64,000 nucleotides of DNA from Cordia subcordata (GCA_028554755.1 JAPTOF010000014.1:6076001-6140000), one strand, 5' to 3'; numbered from the stretch's first letter, positions 24,708-37,890 are shown. Notes: a model not told the origin generated them from the letters alone. Numbers and translations are program-made.

Positions 24708-26980
24708 CCCTTAAAAATTAAAAATAGAATAATAAAAATAAAATTTTAACAATTTAAAAATTAAAAAATAAAAATTATAAAAAATCAAAAAAATTAAAAA
24801 TTATAAAATTTAAAAATAAAAAAAACAAAAATAAAAAATTCAAAAATTAAAAGATTAAAAAATGAAAATTTTGAAAATTAAAAATATGAGAATTTAAAAT
24901 AAAAATTTTAAATTAGAAACTAAAATTAAAAGATTAATTTATTAATTTCAAATTTATATTTCATTTTTGTTTAAACAATATATTTTTTGTTCAATTTTTC
25001 AATTTTATTAATTTATCCTAATTTATTAATATTCAATTTTTTATTTTATTTTAATTCTAACTTCAATTTTTTATTTTACTTTATATTTTTATTTTTAATT
25101 TTATTTTAGTTTTTCTATTTCAATTCTAATTTTTTTATTAATTTAATTTATTTTAATTTTTATATTTTTTACTTTAAATAATGTTTTTAATTTTAATTTA
25201 TTATTTTTATTGATTTATGAATTCTAATTTTTTAATTTATTATTTTTAATTTAAATAATATATTTTTAAATACAAAATACATTTTATTTGTAGAACTTTC
25301 TTTTTTCCAATTACGACTATCAAATGCTAGAAAATATTTTTGTGTATTTCAAAACACCAAAAACTATTCTATTTTTTAAAAAAATATTCTATTTTTTTAA
25401 AAAAAATATTTTTTTTCTGGAAAGCATTGTTCCCCAACAAGTCGTTTTCCTGCTAACAAACGGATATTGGTACTTCATTACACTCTGAAAATAATGGAAA
25501 ATCTAACAGTTGTAAACATCATTTTATAGTGTTATCTCCAAATTAGTTCCCATTTATAGAAATTTAAACAATGCGTCCAATTTATGGATGTATCCCACAC
25601 TTATTGGGTAAAAGTCAAAAGACAAGATGCATTAATGAAGGTAAAATTAACAACTCAAGTCTATTAACAAACAATTTCTCACACGTAAATTTGTTATTTC
25701 ATCAGAAAGTTGATTAGCAAAATCCTCCAAATAAATTAAAAACCCACAATAAAACCGTCAGAAACAATCTCATGGACATCCTTGTAATTGACCAGATTCT
25801 CAGTGAATGGCTGTTGACCATACATGTATATATATATATATATATATTTTAATATGAGTATGTAAAGCCTAATGATATAAGAGTATGTTAACCTAAGTTT
25901 TAGACACTAAAAAAATATTTTCTGTGAGTTTAAATATTAAAACTAATTTATTTGGTTTATTTTTAAAAGTATTTTTACATAAATGTCAAAGCTGAAAAAC
26001 TAAAAGCTCTAAATTGAAGCCTTTTGAAAACAGCTGTTGAAAAATTATTTTTACATCATGTTAAAAAAAATTTTTTTCAAGAAAATACTACTCTATAATT
26101 TTCAAATTTTAATATTACTTTTCAAACAACTAAAAGTTTAATTACTAAACTATTAGGCTAAATAATTAATAATTTTTATCTAATAATATTTTTAACTAAA
26201 ATTTTATTATTAAATATTTTACGCCTTAATAGCTCAAATCACATAATTAGGGCCCAAAAAAAGCTAACAAGCATAACTCGTTACAATCATAACGTAGGAA
26301 AAGTCTGGAAATGCAGAAATGTACGAGAAGGGAAACGACAAAACTTACTAGAACACCGTGATTGATTTGTTGTGGATAGTTGAAGTCAGACACGTCTACC
26401 TAGTTTGTTCAGACAAGTCAGAAACTAGCAACAAACGAAGCAGCAAAACGCAACAGCTATTTTTCTTTTTTATTTATTTATTCATTTTATATTTATCTGC
26501 CATTTTCTAGATTCCATCCTCAAAATCAACATCTGCCTTTTCTTTCTCTTTATGTTTCCAATTCTTGGTCGAATCAAAACCTATTTAACTTTCTCTTTTT
26601 CTGAGTTAAGGTCGTTCTAAATTGTATTAAACTTGAGACTAAATAATCAAATGTAATTAAAATTTATTTTTTTAATAAATACGTCTTTCAAGATTTAAAC
26701 TGTGTTGTACCCTATAACCTTTTTAATTTTCATCAAAAAGAGACAAAAAAGGAGTCTAACGTGCATGCCTTTTCCTAGCTTCTCCCTCCGCCACCTCAAC
26801 TCTCCACTGTTGAATCATTTCTTCCCTTAATCCAACGATCCATATCAAACCAAAAATACACAACTTCGTAAAACCGGGCCCCACCCCCGGGCCCAACATC
26901 TCTCCACCTCACCCCCCCGGCTACATAATTTGTTGTCCAAACCCCTTTCAGCCTCTTCTCCGATCATCTTCGCACACTCT
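24708..26980. other. AT-rich low-complexity spacer
   Basis: 24720-25440 is a long run of A/T-only words (AAAATTAAAAA, TTTTAATTTTA) without coding potential. 25440-26500 shows nothing recognisable apart from a TA run at about 25825-25846. 26870-26925 has a short GC-rich patch with two GGGCCC sites, at the distal edge of the PDAT promoter region. Confidence 0.5.
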
Positions 26981-26985
26981 ATTTC

Positions 26986-27342
26986 TATATAAAATATAAT
27001 ATAATACCAATCACATACACATACCCACGTATATATACATCCATATATATGTATGTATATGTATATGTATATGTAAATGCAGCTAGTATAAGTTTAAGCG
27101 AATAGCTTAGCTTTATTCTTTAATTTAGTCTTAAATTGATTAGCATACACGTGTAGTGCGTGTGTGCGTTAATTGTATGTGTACATATCGGTGAAAATAC
27201 TATTGGGGTTTTGGATTAAGCTTATTTGGTATCATTTTTTCATTAATACAGAGCTACATATACGCATCATTCATACATATACATGCACAAGCACATGGAT
27301 ATAGTTTAGTATAGATAAAGATAGGGGTACATATTCTTGACG
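26986..27342 (+). promoter_or_regulatory. Promoter TATA box and 5' leader of the PDAT gene, with upstream ORFs
   Basis: TATATAAAAT at 26986-26995 is the best TATA box 350 bp before the start codon; a transcript start near 27020 would give a leader of about 320 nt. GGGCCC-rich DNA (26878-26905) upstream could bind TCP-type factors. The leader holds at least two short upstream ORFs: ATG at 27049 to TAG 27103-27105 (18 codons, Tyr-Val repeats) and ATG at 27283 to TAG 27307-27309 (8 codons). Their effect on translation is inference. Confidence 0.45.
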
Positions 27343-30300
27343 ATGGTGCGGCGCAGGAAGGGCTCAGGGAGCAAGAAGCCCTCTGCAAATGGAGAGACGA
27401 AGATTGAAGAAAATGATAAAGAAAAGAATCGAAATTTGGTTGAAAAATCGGATGAGTTTTTGAAGGGGAAAAAGTTGGGGAGAAAATGGAACTGCTTGGA
27501 TAGTTGTTGTTGGTTTATTGGTTGCATATGCTCCATTTGGTGGTTCTTGTTGTTTCTGTACAACGCAATGCCGGCTTCTTTCCCGCAGTATGTGACAGAG
27601 GCTATCACCGGGCCGATGCCGGACCCGCCTGGGGTGAAGTTGGCCAAGGAAGGGTTGAGGGCGAAGCATCCGGTGGTTTTTGTGCCGGGGATTGTGACTG
27701 GAGGGCTTGAGTTGTGGGAAGGGAAGCAATGTGCAGAAGGGTTGTTTAGGAAGCGGCTTTGGGGTGGTAATTTTGGTGAATTATACAAAAGGTAGTAGCT
27801 TTTTTTTCTTTTTTTTTTTTTAAATTGTTGATTGTATTTGTCTTAATGATTGTACAAAAGGGTAGTAACTTTCGTTGATTGTTGATTGTTAAATGAATAT
27901 TTATATGTGCTTAACTGGTTTTCTGCAAAAGATGGTAGTTTTTTATTGGGTATTGATTGTAGTAAGCTACTGAGTATTTGTACGAGCTTATGTGTGTTTG
28001 TTACAAATGGTGCTAGCTCTACTGATTGATTGATTATTGTTCATAGTATGTTAATGAGAATTTATATATGCTTATGCGTCTTGTGTACAAAAGACAGTAG
28101 CTAGCTTTCGTGACTTTTGAAAGAAAGGTAGTAGCTTTACTGATTAATTTGTTGATGATGATGCTTCTGTATGCTTATGTGCGTTTGCACCAAGCATAGT
28201 AGCTCTATTGACTATTGATGGTAAAATATTTGTGAGAATTCTTCTGTGCTTTGTAGAAAAGGTAGTAGCTTTTCTAATTTTCGATTGTGTTTATAGCAAC
28301 GAGTATTTGTATGTCAGTATATATGTTTTCTGATTATTTGGTATTGGATGAGGTATGGTTCGGCTTTGATGGTTGAAATAAATGCATTGTTGTGTTGAAG
28401 CTGTTGTAGCACTTCGGATTGTGGGATGTGAAAGAAGTTTGGTGACATGTAGGCACAAAACTATGTGATTGTTTACTTAATGAAAGGATAGTCTGGTGCA
28501 TGATCTCCATATATACACGTGATTCTTTTCCTAATATGTGCAAGAGTTTTGTCAATTTGTTTGACGATTTATAACTTGTTTTTCTTTCACAAGAAGTTTT
28601 TCCCTCTCTGTTTTCTTCTTGTTTGTTCTGTTTCACTTTGTTTCTGTGCTTTTCTGGCAGGCTAGTCCTCGTAGTGAAGTTAGCAAAATTAACTTTAAAT
28701 TGTTTTTGAATAAGTGAGATAAATTGATTAATAAAATGAGTGTTTGCAAAACGAATGATGGGTCAGGTCAGCCATACTTTGTAGAGGGAAGTTCATGGCC
28801 ATGATGTATAGAAATTTTTGTTGTTTGCTTGAAAAATTACTGCTAGCAGTGAAGAGATATTCAGTGATAAATCTTTTGGTCATCATATATGCTTGCTTTT
28901 GTTGTACATTGATTTAATGGACAACTAAAAGTTTTGTGGTTGGGACAGTAACTATAGTTAGTATTTTCATCAGAAAGAAGTATGGTGAGGATAATGCTCA
29001 TACTGGTCACAGAAGTCCACAAGTGGAACTCAGTTAAAGAAGCCTTACCCAAACTACTAGCGGTGAACATAACTGCACAAATGTTTCATTTCTCTTTGGT
29101 GGGGGACAGGGGGCGCTAAGATGAGATAATGTATTCACTTGGCATGATTTGATTTTTCTGGGGATTGACATAATGTTATTGAATAGGTAATTGAAAGTGG
29201 AGCACTTCAAATTGGTTCCTGGCATGCCGCGATGATTTATCGAAATTTTGGTGCTTATTATATAATAACCCTTTGAGTTCGAGTATTTAGCTGTTAGGAA
29301 GAAGCAAGCTGTAGGATATTTTTGAAGGTTTACTAATGAAAGCGTACAGCTACCACCTTTTCATTCTAGTCCAACGAAAGATAATTAGGCTGCTGCTCAA
29401 CACTACAATGTCATTAAGATCTCTGTTTGAGTAGAAGTCGGAACCTAGAATAATATAATCTAGAATAGCTATCTTGTTAATTTTAGCTGTTACTTGAAGT
29501 TTACTCTTTTTCTGGTATAAGGTCCTGTATCCTCCATTCCACCAATAGTCGGGAAGAGAAGGTTCGCCTAAGGTCTATGACATGTGAGGAAAGAAGATTT
29601 GTAATTGTTATACATGACCCCTTTGAAGGAAGAACAACCTGTTTTAGGTGTATTAACGTTTTGATATAGGAGTAGATTAATGCTGTTTTATCCATCAAGT
29701 GTGTTGTCCACAATCACAGAGAGCTGCTTATGTCCTTCTCATTTATTTACTCAATAAGAATAACAGCAAATTTCTGTTATCCTATTCCTCATGGGTGTTT
29801 TTCTTTTTCAATATTGACATATCCATAGTCTTGAGTAGTGCAGTTTACGGAATTACTTTATGCAGGCCCTTATGTTGGGTTGAGCATATATCTTTGGACA
29901 ATGAAACTGGACTGGATCCTTCTGGTATAAGAATCAGGCCTGTATCTGGACTTGTTGCAGCTGATTATTTTGCTCCAGGTTACTTTGTTTGGGCAGTTTT
30001 AATTGCCAACTTGGCTCGAATTGGATATGAGGAGAAAAACATGTATATGGCTGCATATGATTGGAGGATCTCATTCCAGAACACTGAGGTAACTGAAAAG
30101 TCTGGACCATATATTTTTCTTTTCTTCACGTAAATTGATTTTAGTGTTTGCAATATTATCTACTCAACATTCAGATGAGGAATCTTGATTTATTTTCTCT
30201 TTATTTGGGTAGTTTCTGTACTATGTTGGGACCCCTTTTTGCCATTTTTAATTTTCCAGCCCGTTTTTGCATAAATGCACGTGGTTTCTTATGTTCACCA

Positions 30301-33300
30301 GCTCAGATAGTATGGCACCTGAAACTTAAGAACATTCATGTCTGCAACTATCTATTGAAAATATATAAAAATGGAAGGTTAAAGAAAGTAGTAGCATTAT
30401 ATGAAGATCTTATTCCAACAATATGATTAATAAATTTGATTCACAGTAGAGAATGTAGAATTGTTTTTTCTTCTCTCAGGATACTTTTGATTTTGATAGC
30501 ACCACTTACATCATAAGGCTATATGACCAGGTCCGAGACCAAACACTAAGCACAATAAAAAGTAACATCGAACTCATGGTAGCAACGAGTGGGGGACAAA
30601 AGGTGGTAGTAATTCCACATTCCATGGGTGTACTCTACTTCTTGCATTTTATGAAATGGGTTGAGGCACCAGCTCCGATGGGAGGTGGGGGTGGACCAGA
30701 GTGGTGTGCTAAGCACATAAAAGCTGTCATGAACATTGGTGGACCATTTCTGGGTGTTCCGAAAACAGTCTCAGGATTATTTTCTGCTGAAGCCAAGGAT
30801 ATAGCTGTTGCCAGGTTTTTCTCCCACCTATGAAAAACTTGCTTCTGACACTATTTTAACATGTCACCCTTTCATTTCTTCTCTATATATCACACACCAT
30901 TTTCAATTGTAAATTAATTTTTTGATTTGTGTTATCTTTAATGAAGTGATACAATTATATAAAGATTCTTGGAGCCTACTATATCCACCTTTCAGGATGT
31001 AACTCAAAACATGCACCATTTATTACTCCAGGAAACACATTCTGTATGTTGCTTGTGTGCATTTCTGCCCTCAATTCGCCTTATCATTACATTATTTATG
31101 AAAAGATACCTGTGGCCACTTTTTGGTATCTCTATTATTTCAATCGTTTTGAATCAGAACGTATTTCTCTCGCTTAAATGAATTTCTGTGGTTGTATTAC
31201 TTAGGGTTGTTGCTGGAATGGTTTGATTCTTTCCCAGAAAGCATTGCCATTCATATATCTATGATACATTATGTGGAAAAAGTTCAAATATTTGACCTGT
31301 AACAGCCTTTTCTCTGGAAAAAGTCAAATGTCTTTTTGTTTTGTACTTTGAGCAGGTCTTATAGGGAGTTTGCTTCCACTTCTTTTTACTTCATCTCCTT
31401 TTCTTCTCGAATTTCTGTTTTTCTTTTGTTTTCTCTTAGATTTGAATCTTATACTTGAGTGAGGTTTACTTCTTCCATGGCAAGGGAAGTTCAGAAAAAC
31501 AACATTCCCTTTTAGTTCACGTGTCTGCTTAATGAAATCAGTGCTGAGGGAATTGTTTATTTTATGTTGGATAATAGAAATTGGCTGTGATTTTCTCGTC
31601 AAGTATTTAGAATGTGCACTGGTAATAATATGGTTTGAAGACCTGCCATATGCGATTAGAGGCTTCAACTACATGTTAAAATCATTTTTGCGAAGGAAGC
31701 TTCAAGTGTTACAATAAGAACATGACATTACAATTATGTTTAGTTTTGACAGAGGTCTCTGGAAGGTCAATTAATCATGCAAGTTCTTTAATTTCCTTGC
31801 TTTTGCTGATCTGTGTGCTGCTTAAATTGGACTCCTTGTCGATCTTGTGAAAAGTGGTCCTGAAATTTTGGTTCCTTCTTATGTAGGGCTATGGCTCCAA
31901 ATTTCCTGGATAAGGATGTATTTGGTTTCCAAACCTTACAACATATAATGCGTATGACTCGTACATGGGATTCAACGATGTCTATGATACCAAAGGGTGG
32001 AGACACTATTTGGGGTGGTCTTGATTGGTCTCCAGAAGAAGGCCACGAATGTAGTGCAAAAAAGCTCAAGAACAATAATACTCAGACAACAGGTCAGAAC
32101 AGTACAAGGATCTTGGGTTATGGTCCAACAAAATATGGCAGAATCGTATCTTTCGGGAAGGATGTAGCTGATTTACATTCTTCAAAGATTGAGAGACTTG
32201 ACTTTAGGGTAATGTTTTGATTATCTTGCTCCACATTTAGAATCAAAAAGCCTTTTGATAGTGACTGAAAAGCCTTCCCCCATCTTCTCCAAAATTTTCC
32301 CCAAACTCCAGGACAAAGACTGCTTAAATTAACTACAACCAACTTTGCAGTTTTGCTGAAAAGTTCCTCTATTTGTCATTGTCTCTTTGTATTATCAATT
32401 CCCTTCTGCAAGTGAGGTGACAAGAAAAACTTGACTTGTGTCTCCATTTTACTTTCTGCAGCTATGCTTTATGATATATGGGCTACTGAAATTTCCATTG
32501 GATTTAGAGCAGTGTCTGAGATTTAGTTTATCACCCTTTTTCTAAAAATAAAATATGATCAACATGATTTCATGTCATTGAATACTGGATTAAGTAGAAT
32601 TGCATTTAATATTTGATCTTACCTGTTGTGTTTTCCTGGTTTAGGGTGCTATTAAGGGTAAAAATCTTGCGAACACAACGTGCCGTGATGTATGGACGGA
32701 GTATCATGATATGGGTGTCGGGGGTATCAAAGCTATTGCAGATTACAAAGTTTACTCAGCAGGGTCAATTTTGGATCTACTTCATTTTGTTGCTCCTAAG
32801 ACGATGAAGCGTGGTAGTGCTCATTTCTCATATGGAATTGCTGACAATCTGGATGACAAAAAATATGAACACTACAAATATTGGTCAAATCCCCTGGAAA
32901 CCAAGTAAGGCTCTACCCGGCTACATAAAGCTGTTTCTCATCCTATTGTCAATTCCTCTTGTTTCTGCCTCTTCACTCTTTCCATTTCTACGTTCATATC
33001 TATTTCTTCATCACTGGAAAGGTAAGCTAGTATCATTTTTGTCTGCTCTTTTTCTGTGAGTTCCCCGAATGTTTCACAAGGCCTAAGAATTTTCTAAATG
33101 CTTACTGTACCGCTTTTTGATACAACGCCAGGAGTGTATAAGATGCATATGGTGGAAGGATTGAGGTTGATGCACATATGTGGTAAAAGCAATTGATTAG
33201 TTTACCCGTCTCCAAGTCTGCTTTGAGTTTTTGTGGATGTGACAATGTTGGGACCTTTAGTTGCTTAGTCTCCCTTAAGCCTACAAGTATACATGCGCTA

Positions 33301-33891
33301 ATTTGATTATTTGGACCACAGTTGTTCACCAAGTGTGTTGTAAAGATTCTAGATTAGCACTTGTGTACTCTAAGCAGACTTCATTTTTCTTGTTATTGCT
33401 TTTGTAGATTACCAAATGCTCCAGAAATGGAAATCTTTTCACTGTATGGTGTTGGAATTCCGACTGAAAGAGCTTATGTATACAAGCTTAGTCCTGGCGT
33501 CGACTGTTACATTCCTTTTCAGATTGATACCTCTGCTGAGGGTGGAGATGAAAATAGTTGTCTAAAAGGTGGAGTTTATTCTGTAGATGGAGACGAAACA
33601 GTTCCAGTATTGAGTGCAGGTTTCATGTGTGCAAAAGGTTGGCGTGGAAAGACTCGGTTCAATCCATCAGGAATTCGGACTTACATAAGGGAGTATAATC
33701 ATGCGCCTCCAGCTACTCTTCTAGAAGGGAGGGGAACCCAGAGTGGTGCTCATGTCGATATAATGGGAAACTTTGCATTAATTGAAGATATTATAAGAGT
33801 GGCAGCTGGGGCTACAGGAGAAGACTTGGGTGGAGATCAAGTGCATTCTGATATATTCAAGTGGTCTGACAGGATCAAGTTAAAACTTTAG
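27343..33891 (+). CDS. PDAT1: Phospholipid:diacylglycerol acyltransferase (PDAT1 type)
   Basis: Moves the sn-2 acyl chain from phosphatidylcholine to diacylglycerol, giving triacylglycerol and lysophosphatidylcholine at the ER, independent of acyl-CoA. Six exons, all GT-AG: 27343-27791, 29866-30088, 30531-30814, 31887-32208, 32645-32904, 33408-33891; total 2022 nt, 673 residues, close to the ~671 usual for plant PDAT1. ATG at 27343 starts MVRRRKGSGSKK, the basic N-terminus typical of the family. One membrane helix lies at about residues 54-74 (CCWFIGCICSIWWFLLFLY). The LCAT-family fold follows: PVVFVPGIVTGGLELWEG, nucleophile Ser at about 255 in IPHSMGV, Asp at about 575 in VDGDETVPVLS, His at about 628 in GAHVDIMGN. 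No defects seen. A possible alternative acceptor at 30479 would add 17 residues before VRDQ. Intron 1 (2.07 kb) contains a repeat array of donor-like sequences. Confidence 0.96.
27784..28275 (+). repeat. Degenerate ~70-bp tandem repeats including copies of the PDAT exon-1 splice donor
   Basis: The exon 1/intron 1 border TACAAAAG|GTAGTAGCTTT at 27784 is echoed downstream as TACAAAAGGGTAGTAACTTT (27853), TGCAAAAGATGGTAGTTTT (27924), TACAAATGGTGCTAGCTC (28002), TACAAAAGACAGTAGCTAGC (28086), AAAGAAAGGTAGTAGCTTTA (about 28120), AAGCATAGTAGCTCTA (about 28190) and AGAAAAGGTAGTAGCTTTT (about 28256). TTGATTGTT- and TATTTGTATG-like words also recur between them. Spacing is mostly 67-84 bp. The array therefore multiplies the splice donor within the intron. 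Confidence 0.65.
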
Positions 33892-34400
33892 AATTTATGG
33901 TGAGTTTCAGAGTATGCTTATCCAACGGGTATGCGCAACATGTTTGCACAACATCGGTTACCCCCTTCTCATTAGAAGATTCTTGAACAATTTGATACAT
34001 TAATTCTAGCTCTGTCATCTTCAAAATCCTTGAAAAAAGCTCATAGATCTGTGGTTTGATCAATCGTGAGATATTTATCCTTGTATGTGCAGGATTAGGC
34101 GCTTCAAGACACGCATGTGGATGAATGACCTCTTGTCCTTGGGTTCTGCTCCTAGCCCTGCTCTTTTGTTCTCGTATTGCAGTTCGGCAATCAAATTTGG
34201 AAAGGAAGAACCCCCAAGCGATCGCCAGAAAGGAAAAAAGCCCCAAGAATATAGGACGAGAAATCTCTCATATGACGTTATAATGTTATAATGTTACGAG
34301 TAGTCATTGAACTGAAGGCATTACAGCGTCTTTCAACTTGTATATGTAACTTTTAGTGCTTGAGAAACTGCGGAAGTAGGCACCTGTATAATGACTTTAT
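33892..34400 (+). other. PDAT 3' UTR with a probable intron
   Basis: After the TAG at 33889-33891 a GTGAGT donor occurs at 33900 and a TATGTGCAG acceptor ends at 34092, so a 193-bp 3' UTR intron is likely. Exonic 3' UTR would then run on to roughly 34330-34450. No canonical AATAAA was pinned down. Confidence 0.4.
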
Positions 34401-34449
34401 GGTCTTTGATTTTGGGGCTGTTCTTCCGAGTCCCAGAAATTTTCGATAT

Positions 34450-35860
34450 TCTTTAATTAATTAACTGTAACTTAAACCTTTTTTCTTCTTCTTCTTTTTT
34501 TTTTGGTGCAAATGTTTTTAGTGTATGATCTTTTATTTTCTCTTAGTTCTTTTATTTTGGATAATGTGTCCTAGAATTCATATTGCTTTAAAGAGTAGAA
34601 TGCAACTATATTAAGATGGTTTGTTGTTTACAGGATCAAGCTATTTCAGTGTCAGCTTCTAATGCCAATTCTCCAATAAATTTGCATGGGAAACCATTAG
34701 AAGCATTCATATTGTAACATGAGAACAAATGAGATCTAATAATTATGAATTATTTATATTATGTTTTTTTTTTTCTAACTTATCAATAATTTATAACTAT
34801 TAAAATTTCGTTCGTAACATCATGTTGCAAGCTTCTCGGTTGTCCCATTGCACCAAACGCATTAGGTTTCATATTTCTAAGCATTCCTTTTTGTTTTTGA
34901 CTTGACTGCCTGGATGGACCTGCCTTTTAACGGTGGCGGAGCCGGCCAGGAGATGTCCTTGGGACCCCAAAGTCTGAAAAAGTTAATTTTTTTTTTTTAC
35001 ATTGGTGTAGTATTTTATTTTTTAAAAAGTTATGAGCCTGTAGTTCTTTTTTTTTTTTTTTCTTTTATATACGAAAAGCAACACCGAATTAATTAGAGAT
35101 CATGTCTTCCCCAACAATTGCATGTGAATTCAAATTATAAGTTACCCTTCTTTTGTAATTGCCCGCTGATAAACTTTAAAATAAAGTGAAAAGATGACAA
35201 AAGTTTGAACCTTAATGTGATTTTTGGGTCAAAGAAATGAAAATCCAAAAAGAGTAATTCTGAAGTTCTCATATGTCTATTAACAATCCCGCGTGATGAA
35301 TAGGTTCAATTTATATGTGTTTATTTCGTGCTGTTTATAGTAGTGTTTGTGCTAGAAATACTAATGAAAATCTAGCAAACTTAGAGATCCCCATAAACGA
35401 GGCCCAGTATTGTTTCTAAAATAGATTTTGTATTTTTAATATAAATTTATGTGTATACGTTCGATTTAACAATAATTTTTTTTGAGAAATAGAATATATG
35501 ATTTTCTATATTATATTTGCTATAAACATTTCTAAATGTATGTTATAGTACTTTTAACTATCATCTTTAAGAGTAATAAATAGTAAATATTTTATTAAAT
35601 ATAAATGTATTTAAGTCTCTATTTTACCCTACATTTGGATTAATTATATGACTTTTTTTCTTTTGTAATCCCTATATAAAATTATTCCTTAAAACTTGTC
35701 CAATTTCAAAAGATATAAATATAAATTATGCACAAAAGAACTAATATCTGAAAATAAAGCAATAAAATATCATGACTAATGCATTTAATCAAGATTTTTT
35801 TGTGTTATTTTAAGATGAAAAATAATAAATAAATATTAGATAGTATTATTTTCTGATCAA
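34450..35860. other. Spacer, nothing recognised
   Basis: AT-rich, no splice-supported coding. Around 34925-34950 the string GGTGGCGGAGCCGGCCAGGA resembles the CAGGGGCGGAGCCAG end of Tip100-type hAT elements, but no partner end was found. Confidence 0.45.
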
Positions 35861-36099
35861 TAAAGCAACTTAGATCAAAAAATGACTGTACAAAGGTAGG
35901 AAAATTGTAGTAAATACTTTTTTTAAAAAAATAAAGTTATGAAATGAAAACATATAACTCCATCCTAAACATTTTATTTGAATGATATATAAATTAGGAG
36001 CATGTAATATACTGGAATAGGTTCTATTTCTTTGTCGTTTCCTTAATAACCCAAAATATTTAGCATAACTTTGCATTTTTTTTACACATATTTTTCTCT

Positions 36100-36330
36100 T
36101 CCTTTTCACACTGTGACATGACCAAAACCTCTCTTTCTTTCCTCTTCTCTTTAGCATGACCTTTATCTGCCTATGTTTCCTTTCTACTTTTCCATTATGT
36201 TCTAGAGTGTATGGTGCCCAAGGACTAAAGAAAGGAACTAAATTTAGAATTGACATATTTAGTTCCATTATCAGTCATGAAAATTTTGATTTTAGTGTCA
36301 AACTGGTTAGTAGTTCTCAAGTTCATCAAT
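36100..36330 (-). pseudogene. Copia integrase core fragment, minus strand
   Basis: The minus strand reads FDTKIKIFMTDNGTKYVNSKF (DNGT is the integrase second-Asp motif) and, after a frameshift, APYTLEHNGKVERKHRQI (copia consensus PYTP.QNG..ERKHR.I, containing the catalytic Glu). Typical of Ty1/copia pol. Frameshifted and bordered on the right by an unrelated, oppositely oriented gag fragment. Confidence 0.7.
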
Positions 36331-36790
36331 TTGAAAAATAAACTTCTAAACATTAGTAAAGGTACTAGAATCTTGCAAGCATATTTAGATGAAATCAAAT
36401 CTCTTACAGATAGTTTGGTTGTTGTGGATGATGTTACAAGAGAGAAGATGTTGTGCTCTACAGACTTAGAGGATTGCCACCTGAATATGATTCTTTTCGA
36501 TCCAGTGTAAGATTGAGGCCTACTCCTATCATTGTCTCAAAATTGAACACCTTACCTCTTAGTGAGGAGTTCAATTTTCAACTAAAAAAAACTTACACTG
36601 AATGATTCTTCCCCTGAAACTCACACATTACTATACGCTAATACAACTCAGGGCAGAAGATCCAATAGGGGCAGAGGTAGGGGCAGAAATCAAAGTCCCA
36701 GAGGAGGTGGCAAGGGCAGAGGTCCTAGCAATAGAGATGGCTTCACCCAAACTGCACATTCAGACCATAGTCTAGCTGATAGTTTTCTCT
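36331..36790 (+). pseudogene. Copia gag (UBN2/Retrotran_gag) fragment, plus strand
   Basis: In shifting plus-strand frames: KGTRILQAYLDEIKSLTDSL, then PEYDSFRSSVRLRPTPI, then LSEEFNFQL and TLLYANTTQGRRSNRGRGRG. This is the copia gag order (short-linker helix, (P)PEYD..., LLSEE, Arg/Gly-rich nucleocapsid). Stops and frameshifts throughout; no zinc knuckle found downstream. Confidence 0.7.
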
Positions 36791-36794
36791 CCTC

Positions 36795-37890
36795 ATTGTT
36801 TTTATGTTACTAGTAATTTCAAATCTCATATTTTGTACGAGTCAACTTTTTCATTAGTTAGTCTTCTAATTCTAATTTTTAATAAGAAAAGGAGTCTAAT
36901 TCTAATTCCAAATAGATCACATTCTATTATATGTTTTCCACTCATTTACTAATTTCTAAATTATAATTCAGATAATAACTACATTCTAAAAATTAAATTA
37001 AATTTTAGTTTCAAAATTCTAAATAAAAATTTCTTTCTAAAATTATATCATAATTCTTAACAAAAATTCTCTTTTATGAGTTTTCATTTCAAATCATTGT
37101 TAGGTAAATAAAAAATCAATATTAATTCCTTTAGAAAAAGAGGGAAAAGAGTATTTTTGAATTTTAATTCATCTTTGATGATCAACTTGACTTGTCCAAA
37201 TTTAATAGAAATGTAATCTCTTAAAATACTTACTCAAAACAAAGCAAAAGTATATGAAGGTGTTTGCAAATTGTACGTCATTTCTATTTCTGTGGAAACT
37301 TTATTCTTTCCGGATTTTCTTTAAAAATATTACAAATTTGTTCTTTATTATGAAATATTACAACTTTTGAAGTGATTTTGAAAATACTAGAAAAGCAATT
37401 TAGGAGCGCACCATGAAGCACTTAGGAATGCTTGGAGAGCCATTGTAGGAGGGCTTGAAGAGCATTCCAGGAAGGCACTGAAGCATTCCAGGGAAGGAAA
37501 AAGAATATTTGGGCAGTAAAAACAAACTTGAAGCTTTCTTAAATTGCTACATTTTTTACTATAAATACCCCAACCAAACCAAACTCAGCCCATGCCATTT
37601 CTGCTTTTAATTTTTTTCTTAACTTTGCCTCAAAATTTTTTGCTAGCTTTCTCTCAATCTTTTTCGCCTTTTAACTTTTTTCAGTTTTATTCACTATAAT
37701 GGCTTCAAGATCTCTCAATATTATGTAATTTTATGGAGGTGCACACACAGGGTTCCGATGGTGTGATGTTTGTGATAACCAAGCCTCGGAAAATGGTTAG
37801 AAATGGGCGAGATACAATATTCGCCCAATTGCATTCCAAAATTCTTCGCAAACTCAATCTTCAACCAATAGAAAAGATTAAATTTATTTA
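36795..37890. other. AT-rich spacer with a promoter-like/LTR-like patch
   Basis: No gene. At 37557-37572 ACTATAAATACCCC is a good TATA box, preceded by repeated GCATTCCAGG words (37465-37500) and followed by a pyrimidine-rich leader. It resembles an LTR promoter, but neither LTR ends nor a matching partner were found. Confidence 0.35.

Noticed and set aside
27306..27788. Open frames antisense to PDAT exon 1
   Set aside because: Shadows of the conserved coding exon; no splice or family support.
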